A stretch of 35,566 nucleotides of DNA from Desulforhopalus sp. IMCC35007 (GTDB lineage Bacteria; Desulfobacterota; Desulfobulbia; Desulfobulbales; Desulfocapsaceae). The DNA lies in the NCBI RefSeq assembly GCF_005116575.1, contig NZ_SWCN01000038.1, forward strand, positions 1 through 35,566. The letters run 5' to 3'. Each line of letters opens with the position of its first letter. Within the stretch, counting starts at the first letter, position 1. Below, in pieces: positions 16,614 to 25,730 of the stretch. Both the position numbers and the translations under genes were made by a program. The notes beneath the pieces are model-generated. The model saw only the letters and a program-made list of their open reading frames with translations, had not been told where the DNA came from and ran no database searches.

Positions 16614-19600
16614 CTAAAGATTAAGCATTACAAGGGGCTTAGCGTCTTTATCCTCTTGGAGAAGAGTATCACAGATAAGGAGTCGGGAATCCTCCACCCC
16701 ATAGGTTGAAGCGAGATAAGACTGAACAGCCTGGGCCCGTTGTTGTCCGAGTTCAATGAGCTTATCGCGGTCCTCGTCACCGACTCCGATACTTTTACCC
16801 TCTACTGCATTTATCTGCTTTTCATCCATAAACTCCCAGGACACAACCTGAGGACAGACCTGAATATCAGTTTCTGGACGTCCTTTCATAATTTCCGCCA
16901 CCTTCTCGAGGTACTTTTTATGTTCATCCGAAATCTCAATTGAAGCAGGCGCAAAGTCCACAGGAGGCAGCTGGACTTTGAGCATCTTCTCCCCGACCTT
17001 CATACCCACATAAGCAAGTGCTCCGTAGGGCCCAAGAGTATACATAAGGTAACCTGACGCTGCAGGAATAATGGCCTTACTCAGGGCGGTGATAAGGACA
17101 TCGGATATGCCAACATTAAGGTCGCTTACCGGGCCGCTGAGTGGGATCTCCAGTGAAATATTGCGATCACTGTCCCGTAAGATTGAAAGAGCAGCATCCA
17201 GAGGGATAGGGAGTTGATTGTTGAGCTCGGCTGCAAGCTCGGGCGAAATAGTTTTTGTCTCAAGCTTGTTCAGGACAACGGAGTTTTTCATGTCCAGATT
17301 GTCATTTGCCAGCTTAATGTTTGTTTTTAATTTGAGCTGACCACTGGCAAGCGCGGTACCAACAGACTGCACAGTGTAGGCAGACAATCGCGAAAGCGGA
17401 TAGTTTTTCAATTGCAGCTTTAAATTAAGGGCAAGAGGATCAAGAAAAGGCGAGATATCACCATCGACATTAAAGGGTGCCCGCTCTTCCAGTTGAGCCT
17501 CCATTACAAAGGGGCTTTTGGTCTCTGGCTTTGTCGAGTCAAGATCAAGCACCTGCATCTTCGTTATGGCAAGATCGGTTATATAAGGAACCGCCAGGGT
17601 ATAGTCCTGAAAATTCACAAGACTCCTGCCTGTAACTGCAACCTCGCCAAGACGTATTGGCATTCCTTTGCCCTCATCTTCCGGTTGGGCCTCAGTTTCT
17701 GCAACCTCATTCTCGCCATCACTTACCTGCATTGCCGCCAGTCGCTCGGCAACGTTGAGTTGGCCATTTTTATCGCGAATAATGGTGGACACCAGATTAT
17801 CTAAAGCGAGTGCTTCTCCGGAAAAACCCTGTTCGCCAGACCAGCTCATTCCTGTAAGCCTGGTCTCCCCAAGGCTTAAAAATGGCTTCTTGCTTTCTGT
17901 CTCTTTGACCCCAAGAAAGATAAGCTCTGCCAGGCTGACCGAATCCGCCGTCACTTCGGTTGCTTCCGAGAGCCGCAGGGCGGTTGCTGTAATTTCATCT
18001 AAACGGAGTAACTCTTCCCCATTGTGTATTGCAACAATCTGAGGCTTATCAAGGGAAATAGAATCAACCGTAAAGTTTGCAAGATCATCTGTTGCAAAAC
18101 CGCTAAGGGCTATTGCAGGAACTCCTATATCCATGGGAAGGGAGCCGGGAACAGTGACCGACAACCCCGCAGCACTTAATTCTTTGAGTCGAAGTTTCTT
18201 ATCACCCAGCCCTTCAAGATCAAGGATTTCAAGGTTATCGAGGGCAATCTCTGGTACTGCGTCTCCTCCTGCAAAGGCAAAATCATCCAGTACAAGTGAG
18301 TTCGTCCCTTTAATATCAATGGCCTCTCCAAAATTAATTTTCGAAGCCGTGGTCAAGCTCACCCCGCCCTGCTTCAACTCCATCCCTGCACCTGCCAGCA
18401 GGGTTTCTATCTCCCGGCCGTCAATGGCACCGTTGAGTTGTACATAGGAGCCTGGCCCCCCCTCTTCCTGACCATAGGTGAGCGCCCCTTTCCAGGTGAT
18501 ACTGTCACCATGAACAGAGGTTTCATTTCCTGCCTCTCCAGAGGTATAGGCCACAGGGCCAAGCTGCAAATCCCCGTTCGTGGCCACGTACTGACCTGTT
18601 TGCTGATGGTTTGAATCATATACAACCACCCCTTTCCACTCCAGTCGTTCTTCACTGATCGTATTGCCGGGCAGGTTGACTGCAGCCTTGTCAATGAGCA
18701 AGGTCCCATCATTTTCAACCAGAATAGTATCCCCGATGGTAACCCGGGTTTTGCCATTGATCTCAATTTTGGCTTCATCATTGCTGAACTCTGCCTCCGA
18801 GACTGTAATTCCATAATCATTTGCTGCCAGTAACCCATCTGTAACAATGACCATGGGCTTCTTGTCGGCGCTTTCATAATGTACCGTGCCCTGCCATTTG
18901 AGGTTTGCAGCCCTGGTGGCAAAACTGTCTGAGCCAATATCAGGATTGATGACTTCTATCTCCCCTGTATAATCAATTTTCATAGCTGCCTGATCACCCA
19001 TTACAAAGGCGACCTTACCATCAAGACCAACATCTCCAGAAAAGACCGGCAGGCTGCCTTTGAGCAGCCTTGCAAGCTCTTTAAGCTGAAAGCGCCCCAC
19101 TGTAACCTCACCTTCAACATGTATGGCGGGGATCACTTGAAGATTGCTGAGGTTAATGTTGACAGGATCTCCATTCAGGGAACCGACCAATAAAAAGGTT
19201 GCACCAGCCTTTCCTTCTCTTGTCGTAAATTTGCGCAGCTCCGCTTTTTCTATTACAAGTTTCAGGTCAAGATCAGGTGTTTTATAGAAGATCTTACAGT
19301 TCTGCAGATCGACACTATCTGCAAGAAAAGCCCAGGCGGATACCGTATCCTCTGTCGGCTCAACGACTGTTTTCTCTTCACTCTTTGCTACTGTATACGA
19401 GCCAAGACGCATACTGCCGTCAGGGAGCTGCTCAATATCAAGGACAAGACCTGAGTAGAAAGCCTGCTCAACCTCAATATTTTTATTCCACAGAGAGGTA
19501 AAGCCCACATTTACAACCATATCGGCATTTTTTAAAAGCGATTTTCCACCAGCCTGAACATCAAGGCCTTTGAGGGCAAGACGTCCTGAAAATGGATTGA

Positions 19601-19784
19601 GACTGAGTTTTTCAATGGTTGCGCTGTCCGCACCATTTTCCATGAACCAATCGGCGAGGTAAACCTTTGCGCCATAAAGGCCAAGCATGAAAAGAGTTGG
19701 CAGAATCACGAGCAATCCCGCGCAGACCTGAACCCACCTTATCTGAAAAAAACGTTTCTGTGGTGTAACCGTTGGAGATGACAT
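16614..19784 (-). CDS. DUF748 (AsmA-like) envelope protein
   Basis: The 1,056-residue protein has one N-terminal membrane anchor (about residues 16-38, WVQVCAGLLVILPTLFMLG), and the rest should lie in the periplasm. The sequence is dominated by short beta-strands and matches the DUF748 family, related to AsmA/TamB proteins that form hydrophobic grooves and are linked to lipid traffic between membranes. The C-terminal part has LGPYGALAYVGMKVG followed by an OmpA-like fold (SIEISDEHKKYLEKVAEIM through QQRAQAVQSYLAS), typical of full-length members. The start lies in an AT-rich stretch with no Shine-Dalgarno sequence. The gene is monocistronic, with its own terminator downstream. Confidence 0.87.
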   Translation of the reverse strand: MSSPTVTPQKRFFQIRWVQVCAGLLVILPTLFMLGLYGAKVYLADWFMENGADSATIEKLSLNPFSGRLALKGLDVQAGGKSLLKNADMVVNVGFTSLWNKNIEVEQAFYSGLVLDIEQLPDGSMRLGSYTVAKSEEKTVVEPTEDTVSAWAFLADSVDLQNCKIFYKTPDLDLKLVIEKAELRKFTTREGKAGATFLLVGSLNGDPVNINLSNLQVIPAIHVEGEVTVGRFQLKELARLLKGSLPVFSGDVGLDGKVAFVMGDQAAMKIDYTGEIEVINPDIGSDSFATRAANLKWQGTVHYESADKKPMVIVTDGLLAANDYGITVSEAEFSNDEAKIEINGKTRVTIGDTILVENDGTLLIDKAAVNLPGNTISEERLEWKGVVVYDSNHQQTGQYVATNGDLQLGPVAYTSGEAGNETSVHGDSITWKGALTYGQEEGGPGSYVQLNGAIDGREIETLLAGAGMELKQGGVSLTTASKINFGEAIDIKGTNSLVLDDFAFAGGDAVPEIALDNLEILDLEGLGDKKLRLKELSAAGLSVTVPGSLPMDIGVPAIALSGFATDDLANFTVDSISLDKPQIVAIHNGEELLRLDEITATALRLSEATEVTADSVSLAELIFLGVKETESKKPFLSLGETRLTGMSWSGEQGFSGEALALDNLVSTIIRDKNGQLNVAERLAAMQVSDGENEVAETEAQPEDEGKGMPIRLGEVAVTGRSLVNFQDYTLAVPYITDLAITKMQVLDLDSTKPETKSPFVMEAQLEERAPFNVDGDISPFLDPLALNLKLQLKNYPLSRLSAYTVQSVGTALASGQLKLKTNIKLANDNLDMKNSVVLNKLETKTISPELAAELNNQLPIPLDAALSILRDSDRNISLEIPLSGPVSDLNVGISDVLITALSKAIIPAASGYLMYTLGPYGALAYVGMKVGEKMLKVQLPPVDFAPASIEISDEHKKYLEKVAEIMKGRPETDIQVCPQVVSWEFMDEKQINAVEGKSIGVGDEDRDKLIELGQQRAQAVQSYLASTYGVEDSRLLICDTLLQEDKDAKPLVMLNL

Positions 19785-19986
19785 AAAAATATTTTTTAAA
19801 AAAATGAGAAATAATGAGCCTGGGATATTTTTTTCTACCCCAGCGCAGGCCTGGAAAATACTATTGTCTTTTTTATACCGGGACTATAAACTTCTTCAAG
19901 AAATGGAGCAATATGAAGTTGCAGAAGATGGGAAAAGCGGTCTGCAGGGTACGAATGGGACAATGATAAATTTTTAAAAAATAGAT

Positions 19987-20020
19987 AAAGCAATTTTCCG
20001 CAAGTAAGGAAAATTGCTTT
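19987..20020 (-). terminator. Terminator downstream of pdxH
   Basis: AAAGCAATTTTCC (19987-19999) pairs perfectly with GGAAAATTGCTTT (20008-20020) around an 8-nt loop. On the minus strand it follows the pdxH stop by about ten bases and leads into TATTTTTT. This is a standard Rho-independent terminator. Confidence 0.8.
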
Positions 20021-20029
20021 AAAATAACC

Positions 20030-20671
20030 TTAAGGAGCAAGCCGTTCTATGGTCCAGATGTCAGTCCCATTCTCTTTTTTATAGAGGAAACGATCGTGCA
20101 GCCTGTTTTTTCGTCCCTGCCAGAACTCGATTTCATTGGGCTCGACCCGGTAACCACCCCAAAATGAGGGCAAAGGCACCTTCCCTTCCCCAATCTTCGT
20201 CTTCATCTCCTGAAACTTCTGCAGCAACATCTGTCTAGAAGAGATAGGGTGACTCTGACTTGAGACCCAGGCGGCCATCTGGCTTTCTTTGGGCCTGCTC
20301 AAAAAGTACCTGGCGGACTCTGCAGCGGGTACTTTCTCAGCCGTACCATTTATGATCACCTGGCGTTCCAGGTCCAGCCAGACAAAGATCAAACTCACAT
20401 GATTGTTTTCTTTAATTTCAGAGGCTTTACGGCTGGAAAAATTCGTGAAAAAAACAAAACCCTTCTCATCATAATACTTGAGCAAAACGGTTCTCTGACT
20501 TGGTTGTCCCTTGCCGTTGACCGTTGCAAGTATCATGGCCGTGGAGTCTGGAATATCAGTTTTTTGTGCCTGTTCAAACCACTGACTAAACTGAACAATG
20601 GGGTTCTGATGAAGGTCAGTGCGACTCAGTCCGCCCTTAAGATATTCACGACGGAACTCACTTAAATCCAC
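20030..20671 (-). CDS. pdxH: Pyridoxamine/pyridoxine 5'-phosphate oxidase
   Basis: This FMN enzyme oxidises pyridoxamine or pyridoxine 5'-phosphate with oxygen to pyridoxal 5'-phosphate, the last step of de novo and salvage B6 synthesis. The 213 residues match the family length. Diagnostic segments are RTVLLKYYDEKGFVFFTNFSS (FMN site), VSSQSHPISSR, SFWGGYRVEPNEIEFWQG, and the signature RKNRLHDRFLY, ending in the typical ERLAP. Translation starts at GTG 20671, supported by AGGAG eight bases upstream. The Tim44-like gene is 88 nt upstream on the same strand. Confidence 0.96.
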   Translation of the reverse strand: MDLSEFRREYLKGGLSRTDLHQNPIVQFSQWFEQAQKTDIPDSTAMILATVNGKGQPSQRTVLLKYYDEKGFVFFTNFSSRKASEIKENNHVSLIFVWLDLERQVIINGTAEKVPAAESARYFLSRPKESQMAAWVSSQSHPISSRQMLLQKFQEMKTKIGEGKVPLPSFWGGYRVEPNEIEFWQGRKNRLHDRFLYKKENGTDIWTIERLAP

Positions 20672-20759
20672 AACGTGCTCTCCTCTCTATATTGTATTTT
20701 GCTGGGTTTGCCTGAAGCGGGCTGATACCCGCAACCAATTGTACCCAACCTCATCTCAC

Positions 20760-21722
20760 TCAGACTACTTTGATCCCTTCAAGCTTCCATTGTTCAGTAC
20801 CGGTAGGTCGGGCCCAGGTCCACTCTTCTGTAAACTTCACGGGATCTGTCATGCTGCCTTCAACCAGCTCACCACTTTTATCATCGACGGTGTAATCGAG
20901 TAAATTGGCACTAAAAAGTACTGTGATAAAATCCTCCCGCCCGTCACTGCCAGCCTGAACGACATCCACGTTGCGGATTGCTATTGATTCCAGCTTGTTT
21001 ATCTGACCTTTCTCCCGCATTTCCCGAAATTGCTCATCATACTCCCGTGCAATCTCAGCCCCAAGCAGATGTTTGTAGGAGTCTAGATCCCTTCGCATCC
21101 ACCCGGCCTGAATCTGAAAAAACACATCGGAGGCGACTTCTTTAAAATAGCTCAGGTCAAACCCTTTGTCATATTGGCGAATCTGATCCAACCCTTCTTC
21201 CAACAGGTTACCGCCAATCTCTATCTCAGGTTCTGGCTGCTGCTCGGGAGTAAAAGGGGCACTTTTCATCCCACCACCGAACATATCATGGATGTTATTG
21301 GGTGCACCACCGGCAGTCCGCCCCGGCGAGGCATAAGCCCCTTGGCCCTGATTAACCGAAGTAAACTTTCTGAAAAGGAAATACGCACCGCCTGCCAGCA
21401 AGAGTATTGGCAGAATCCCCATACCGCTTCCCCCCATACCAAAGAGAGAGCCAAAAAGCAGGCCGCCGAGTGCACCACCAATCAGACCTCCCATCAGGCC
21501 ACGGCTCATACCGGAGCCGCTTTTGTTTTGAGTAACTGCTTTATTCGTTTTAGGGGTCGACTTCTTGAAGCTCGGCGCCATTTTAAACGAACGCCCTCCA
21601 GACATTGACCGGGCTTCGGCATAATTTGCGGTCACTGCCACGCTGGTAAAACTGAATGCGATAAGCAGTAATAAAATGGGCGTAAATGTTGTGTACAGTG
21701 TCTTCATAATCCTCATATCCAT
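20760..21722 (-). CDS. Tim44-like domain membrane protein
   Basis: The protein begins with a signal or anchor segment (MKTLYTTFTPILLLLIAF), then a Ser/Lys-rich linker. A glycine-rich hydrophobic stretch follows at about residues 75-118 (GLMGGLIGGALGGLLFGSLF and ILPILLLAGGAYFLF). The C-terminal 140 residues match the bacterial Tim44-like domain (FFQIQAGWMRRDLDSYKHLL, then the EEWTWARPTGTEQWKLEGI ending). Bacterial members of this family are membrane-anchored and poorly characterised. The longest frame starts at 21722; ATG 21716 or ATG 21707 are also possible and no Shine-Dalgarno sequence decides between them. The gene precedes pdxH and may share its terminator. Confidence 0.88.
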   Translation of the reverse strand: MDMRIMKTLYTTFTPILLLLIAFSFTSVAVTANYAEARSMSGGRSFKMAPSFKKSTPKTNKAVTQNKSGSGMSRGLMGGLIGGALGGLLFGSLFGMGGSGMGILPILLLAGGAYFLFRKFTSVNQGQGAYASPGRTAGGAPNNIHDMFGGGMKSAPFTPEQQPEPEIEIGGNLLEEGLDQIRQYDKGFDLSYFKEVASDVFFQIQAGWMRRDLDSYKHLLGAEIAREYDEQFREMREKGQINKLESIAIRNVDVVQAGSDGREDFITVLFSANLLDYTVDDKSGELVEGSMTDPVKFTEEWTWARPTGTEQWKLEGIKVV

Positions 21723-21970
21723 TGTTTAATTGAAAAACGCCTACAAAATGTTTTCAAATTTAAAGATGACAATAATGAAAAAGATAAGGTAAAGAGTCAT
21801 GAAACCCGCTATCTATGTGTACCTTTTTTGATACCGGTCGTCCCACAGCACAACCGCAGATCCCTTTTATCTATGTCATCAAATATAGCTAAAGCGTTGC
21901 AGGCCTACATTATAGTACACCTTGTAGCAGATGCCAGAAGAAGAACAAACAAAAAATAAACTAAAACCAT

Positions 21971-23485
21971 ATGCTCCTCATCCACCCCCCGTTGACAAAA
22001 CCGTGTGAACCGCCTGCAGCTCTTGCCTACCTTGAAGGTGCACTGAGGCGTCACGGCGTTTCGACAACGGTCTGCGACATGAATATTGAAGCCATCCACT
22101 CACTGCTGGAGAAAACCACCAGTACAGATGACACCTGGACCAGACGGGCGGTAAAAAACCTCGGCCGTAATATCACAGCCCTTCAAAGCACGACGACCTA
22201 CCAAAACAGGGATAAATACCGAAGGGCGGTTGCAGACATCAATCACCTGCTTGAGATCGCGGGGACCGAGGCCGGCATCCAACTCAATCTGGCAAATTAT
22301 GTCGATGACGATTATTCCCCCCTGAAAAGTGAAGACCTGAAAAGAGCTGCTGTACATTTTTCAGACAATATCTTTTTTCCCTATTTTGCAAAGCGCCTTG
22401 AGCAACTGCTTGAGACAAGTCCAGGCACATATATAGGCATTTCGTTGAACTACCTCAGCCAGGCGATCTGCAGTTTCGCCATGATAGGCTACCTGCGGCA
22501 TCACCATCCAAAAATTAAAATAGTGGTTGGAGGTGGACTGGTGACAACCTGGCTCAGCCATCCCGGCTGGAATCGCCCTTTTGATGATCTTATCGACTAT
22601 TTCATCGGCGGAAAGGGCGAAGGACAACTTCTTCGGCTTTTAGGAAAAGAGGTAGAGCAGGAGAACTGTCTGCCGGTGTACACCTCTCTCACAAACAACT
22701 ACCTTTCTCCAGGCTTTATCCTCCCCTATACCACCTCACGCGGATGCTTCTGGAAGAAATGTAATTTCTGCCCTGAAACCAGCGAAGATAACCCTTACGA
22801 ACATATCCATCCAACCCGGACCCTGACCGATCTGAGCGCACTTTCCAGACAAACGCGTCCCGTCCTCATCCACCTCCTTGACAATGCCATCAGCTCCTCA
22901 ACACTGGAGACACTGCAACAGAACACTCTGGCCGCCCCCTGGTACGGTTTTGCCCGTTTCAGCAGGCAACTGACTGACAAGGCCTTCTGCGCCCGCTTGA
23001 GAGAATCTGGCTGCATCATGCTGAAAATTGGACTGGAGTCTGGAGATCAAAACGTCCTTGAACAGATGAACAAGGGTATCGACCTGCAGCTTGCCTCCAC
23101 GGTCCTTAGAAATCTCGAGGAAGCAGGCATTGCAACCTACATTTACCTGCTCTTTGGCACCCCTGCAGAAAATCTTGAATCGGCTCTGAAAACGAAAGAT
23201 TTTGTGGAACAGCATCATCGCGCAATCAGCTATCTTAACCTGGCAATATTTAACCTGCCCATCTGCAGCCAGGAGGCCAAAAGCCTCGCTGTTTCTGATT
23301 TCTATGAAGGGGACCTCTCCATTTACTGCAATTTCAACCATCCAAAGGGCTGGAATCGGGGGAAGATCAGACGTTTTCTTGATTCAACCTTTAAACGATC
23401 CCCTGAGATCGCCTCCATTTTGCACAATGACCCACCGTTTTTCACCTCAAATCATGCACCTTTTCTCTCATTATTTGTTAAGTGA
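21971..23485 (+). CDS. B12-binding-type radical SAM protein
   Basis: The 504-residue protein has an N-terminal cobalamin-binding-like region (LLIHPPLTKPCEPPAALAYL, then IKIVVGGGLVTTWL) and a radical SAM domain. The iron-sulfur ligands are Cys259, Cys264 and Cys267 in CFWKKCNFC, a CX4CX2C spacing rather than the common CX3CX2C. Downstream, LKIGLESGDQNVLEQMNKGI matches the SAM-binding part of the barrel. Such enzymes methylate or rearrange unreactive carbons in lipids, natural products or tetrapyrroles; the substrate is not evident. There is no clear Shine-Dalgarno, but MLLIHPPL is the usual beginning of this family. A GtrA-like gene follows after 39 nt, so the product may be membrane- or polyprenyl-linked. 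Confidence 0.88.
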   Translation: MLLIHPPLTKPCEPPAALAYLEGALRRHGVSTTVCDMNIEAIHSLLEKTTSTDDTWTRRAVKNLGRNITALQSTTTYQNRDKYRRAVADINHLLEIAGTEAGIQLNLANYVDDDYSPLKSEDLKRAAVHFSDNIFFPYFAKRLEQLLETSPGTYIGISLNYLSQAICSFAMIGYLRHHHPKIKIVVGGGLVTTWLSHPGWNRPFDDLIDYFIGGKGEGQLLRLLGKEVEQENCLPVYTSLTNNYLSPGFILPYTTSRGCFWKKCNFCPETSEDNPYEHIHPTRTLTDLSALSRQTRPVLIHLLDNAISSSTLETLQQNTLAAPWYGFARFSRQLTDKAFCARLRESGCIMLKIGLESGDQNVLEQMNKGIDLQLASTVLRNLEEAGIATYIYLLFGTPAENLESALKTKDFVEQHHRAISYLNLAIFNLPICSQEAKSLAVSDFYEGDLSIYCNFNHPKGWNRGKIRRFLDSTFKRSPEIASILHNDPPFFTSNHAPFLSLFVK

Positions 23486-23524
23486 AGACGGTTAATTACA
23501 AACAAAATCAACTTTTTCTAAGCC

Positions 23525-24001
23525 ATGTTAGCCCTATTACAAAACGAAAACCTTATTCAGTTTATCAAATACGCCCTGGCTGGCGGCCTGGCAACGCTTA
23601 CCCATATTATCGTTTTTCACCTCGTCGCCTTAAAAAGGTTCCCGGCATTACAAAAAAATGACTATCTCGTTCGGATGCTCGATATCAAGATTCCGAAATT
23701 AGACAATAATGCAAGGGCCCGCAATTCGATGATCTGCAATTTCCTGGCATTCATGGTATCCAATCTCGTGGCATATATCACAAATATACTCTGGGTCTTT
23801 GAGGCGGGAAGATACAATATGGTGATCGAGATACTCCTCTTTTATGCGGTCTCAGGACTCAGCATGGTAATTGGTACCAGCCTGATGGGGATTCTCATAA
23901 AACGATTTGGCCTGCTTACAACCTACGCATTCATCACCAACATTATCACTGCTGTCATGATAAACTATATTCTAAGGAAATATGTTATTTTTCTCAGCTG
24001 A
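23525..24001 (+). CDS. GtrA-like membrane protein
   Basis: The 158-residue protein begins LIQFIKYALAGGLATLTHII, the standard first helix of the GtrA family. Further hydrophobic segments follow at about 70-95 (FLAFMVSNLVAYITNILWVF), 100-125 and 130-152, ending NYILRKYVIFLS. Members are four-helix inner-membrane proteins thought to move polyprenyl-linked sugars across the membrane. An insertion between helices 1 and 2 (residues 38-66) is longer than usual. No glycosyltransferase lies beside it; the neighbour is the radical SAM gene. Confidence 0.85.
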   Translation: MLALLQNENLIQFIKYALAGGLATLTHIIVFHLVALKRFPALQKNDYLVRMLDIKIPKLDNNARARNSMICNFLAFMVSNLVAYITNILWVFEAGRYNMVIEILLFYAVSGLSMVIGTSLMGILIKRFGLLTTYAFITNIITAVMINYILRKYVIFLS

Positions 24002-24188
24002 AGGGAGCTTGAAAAGGTTTGAGGACACCCTCAAGGATGTTACCATCTTAACCGGACTGTTGGGAGAGAAAGACTATTCGTTTTTTCTGTTTGGTCTCAT
24101 TCTTAAACTGTATTTTATCTTTTTTATAGAGGACCTGCTTCCTCCCTCTGCTTTGTTGATAACAATCAACCAATACTGTCATTGAATG

Positions 24189-24268
24189 GCCGCAACTGGA
24201 GTTCCTGAGAATGTTCAACCTGCCCGCCATTTCCTGAATTCCAGTAACATATTGCGGCTAAGGTTGAA
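24189..24268 (+). ncRNA. Candidate structured RNA with pseudoknot topology
   Basis: GCCGCAACTGGAGTT (24189-24203) can pair with AATTCCAGT (24237-24245), with one G-U pair, and then, across a six-base bulge, with TTGCGGC (24252-24258). Inside the loop, TTCAACCT (24214-24221) is fully complementary to AGGTTGAA (24261-24268) immediately after the stem. Loop-to-flank pairing of this kind is an H-type pseudoknot. There is no U-tract, so it is not a standard terminator. It lies 188 nt after the GtrA-like stop. It matches no class I can name, and chance has not been excluded. Confidence 0.3.
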
Positions 24269-24430
24269 TAGCCTGCCACAGGAAAAGAAATACCTCACCG
24301 GGAACAATACTTTTGCTATGTACAAAGTGTAATTCTTCCCCCTGCCGGAGCTTATAAAATTTGCCCATCCTTTTTGAGAAAAGAAGATCGATTATCCACT
24401 TCCTGCAATACGCCCATGTTATGGAAATCA

Positions 24431-24480
24431 ATGTGCGTGCATATTCCGGATAATTCCGACCTCATGGTAATTCCAACCAT
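24431..24480. mobile_element. Possible remnant of an IS21-like terminal region
   Basis: The segment contains the words ATTCCGGA, ATTCCGAC and ATTCCAAC spaced 13-19 nt apart. Serial ATTCCGG/ATTCCGA motifs are characteristic of the multiple terminal binding sites of IS21-family elements. No istA or istB coding sequence, inverted terminus or target duplication is visible, so at most this is a decayed end. Confidence 0.25.
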
Positions 24481-24778
24481 ATGGCCCCCAGAAATGCATT
24501 CGTAAACCTGCGGACGTCACTCTCAATTCATTGAACCGATGGTATAAAGAAAAAACATATCGTATCAATGACATTACCCCCCGTACACCTCACCGCGGTA
24601 AGGCATTAATTGTATGATTAGCACCTTTTTCTTAGATAATTTCCATTACATATCATCTAGAAAAGTGTACAACTTTTTCTGACAATAAGCTGGCTCTTTT
24701 TTGCGTGGATCCGGGACCAAGTCTAAGATTTTCTCCATTTACGGAATGATTTAACACTAAGTTTATGACAATGATATT

Positions 24779-25642
24779 ATGAATGCTGGCGGAATTACAG
24801 CTGCGATCGTGGCCGCATTGTGCATGGGAACAATGGGCGTTTTTTCCAGGAAGACCGGATTTACCGCCGAGGTCATCACCTTTTTCAGGCTGTTTGGCGG
24901 TTCCCTCTTCCTCCTCCTGTTCCTTGGAGTAAAAGGAAACCTTCGTCATGTCTGCAGCTGGCCTGGCTGGCCGGTCATCCTCAACGGTTGTTTCCTCTCC
25001 GGCTTTATCCTTTTCTATGTTGAGGCGATGAATTACACCACCATGGCAAATGCGATTATGGTGCTTTATCTGGCGCCGTTGATTGCATCAGTTTTCGCCC
25101 ACCTCTTTTTAAAAGAACGCCTCAATATAACAAGTGTCCTGCTTATATGCGGCGCCCTCTTCGGCTTTGCCATGATGCTGGAGTTTAACATCAGTTTTGC
25201 AGGTGACAGTAACTACCTCATCGGCATGGGTTATGCCCTCCTCGGCCTCTGCTGCTACAGCGGATTTATCATCATAAACCGTATGATAAATGAGGACATC
25301 CACGTCTACACAAGAACCTACTATCAACTTCTGGTTGGAGCACTGTGCGTTGTCCCTTATCTGTTCGGTCATCTCCCTGCGCTCTCTTTGCACAATACCT
25401 TATGGAGCATAGGGGCGGCATTTATCCCAGGGTTTTTAGGGATTCTCTGCGCCGTGATCGCTCTCAATCAACTACCCGCGGCAACCTTTGGTACACTTGC
25501 CTATTTTGAACCTATTTTCGTTATCATCCTCGGCTGGTTCATCTTTGATGAACGGCTTGGAGCCCTGCAGTTGGGGGGATGTGCTATTATCCTTTGTTGC
25601 GGGATAATTAAAGGCTATCTTTCAACCAATAGCCACGAATGA
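24779..25642 (+). CDS. EamA-family DMT transporter
   Basis: The 287-residue protein has ten hydrophobic segments arranged as two EamA repeats of about 140 residues. Repeat one starts MNAGGITAAIVAALCMGTMGVFSRK and ends at FAMMLEFNI; repeat two runs from YLIGMGYALLGLCCYSGFII to the last helix LQLGGCAIILCCGIIKGYL. PIFVIILGWFIFDERL is the usual penultimate-helix element. These inner-membrane carriers export or exchange small metabolites or amino acids; the substrate cannot be read from sequence. ATG 24779 has no evident Shine-Dalgarno sequence. It stands alone, facing a small minus-strand gene. Confidence 0.88.
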   Translation: MNAGGITAAIVAALCMGTMGVFSRKTGFTAEVITFFRLFGGSLFLLLFLGVKGNLRHVCSWPGWPVILNGCFLSGFILFYVEAMNYTTMANAIMVLYLAPLIASVFAHLFLKERLNITSVLLICGALFGFAMMLEFNISFAGDSNYLIGMGYALLGLCCYSGFIIINRMINEDIHVYTRTYYQLLVGALCVVPYLFGHLPALSLHNTLWSIGAAFIPGFLGILCAVIALNQLPAATFGTLAYFEPIFVIILGWFIFDERLGALQLGGCAIILCCGIIKGYLSTNSHE

Positions 25643-25730
25643 TAAGGAAATTGTCACCAAATAACCGGATAAATTGACATACATAACAGATGAAAACAGG
25701 CTTTTGAGCCCGCTGGAAGCTCGCTGGATG

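Larger units (their letters stand above)
24002..24778. other. 777-bp gene-free region
   Basis: No frame on either strand has a plausible start, ribosome binding site and recognisable product. Two things stand out: a structured element at 24189-24268 and repeated ATTCCGG/ATTCCGA words at 24449-24472 resembling an IS21-type end; both are listed separately. The remainder is AT-rich and shows nothing I can interpret. Confidence 0.6.

Noticed and set aside
23982-24185. 67-codon frame overlapping the end of the GtrA-like gene
   Set aside because: Phenylalanine-rich random translation, no ribosome binding site, no family.
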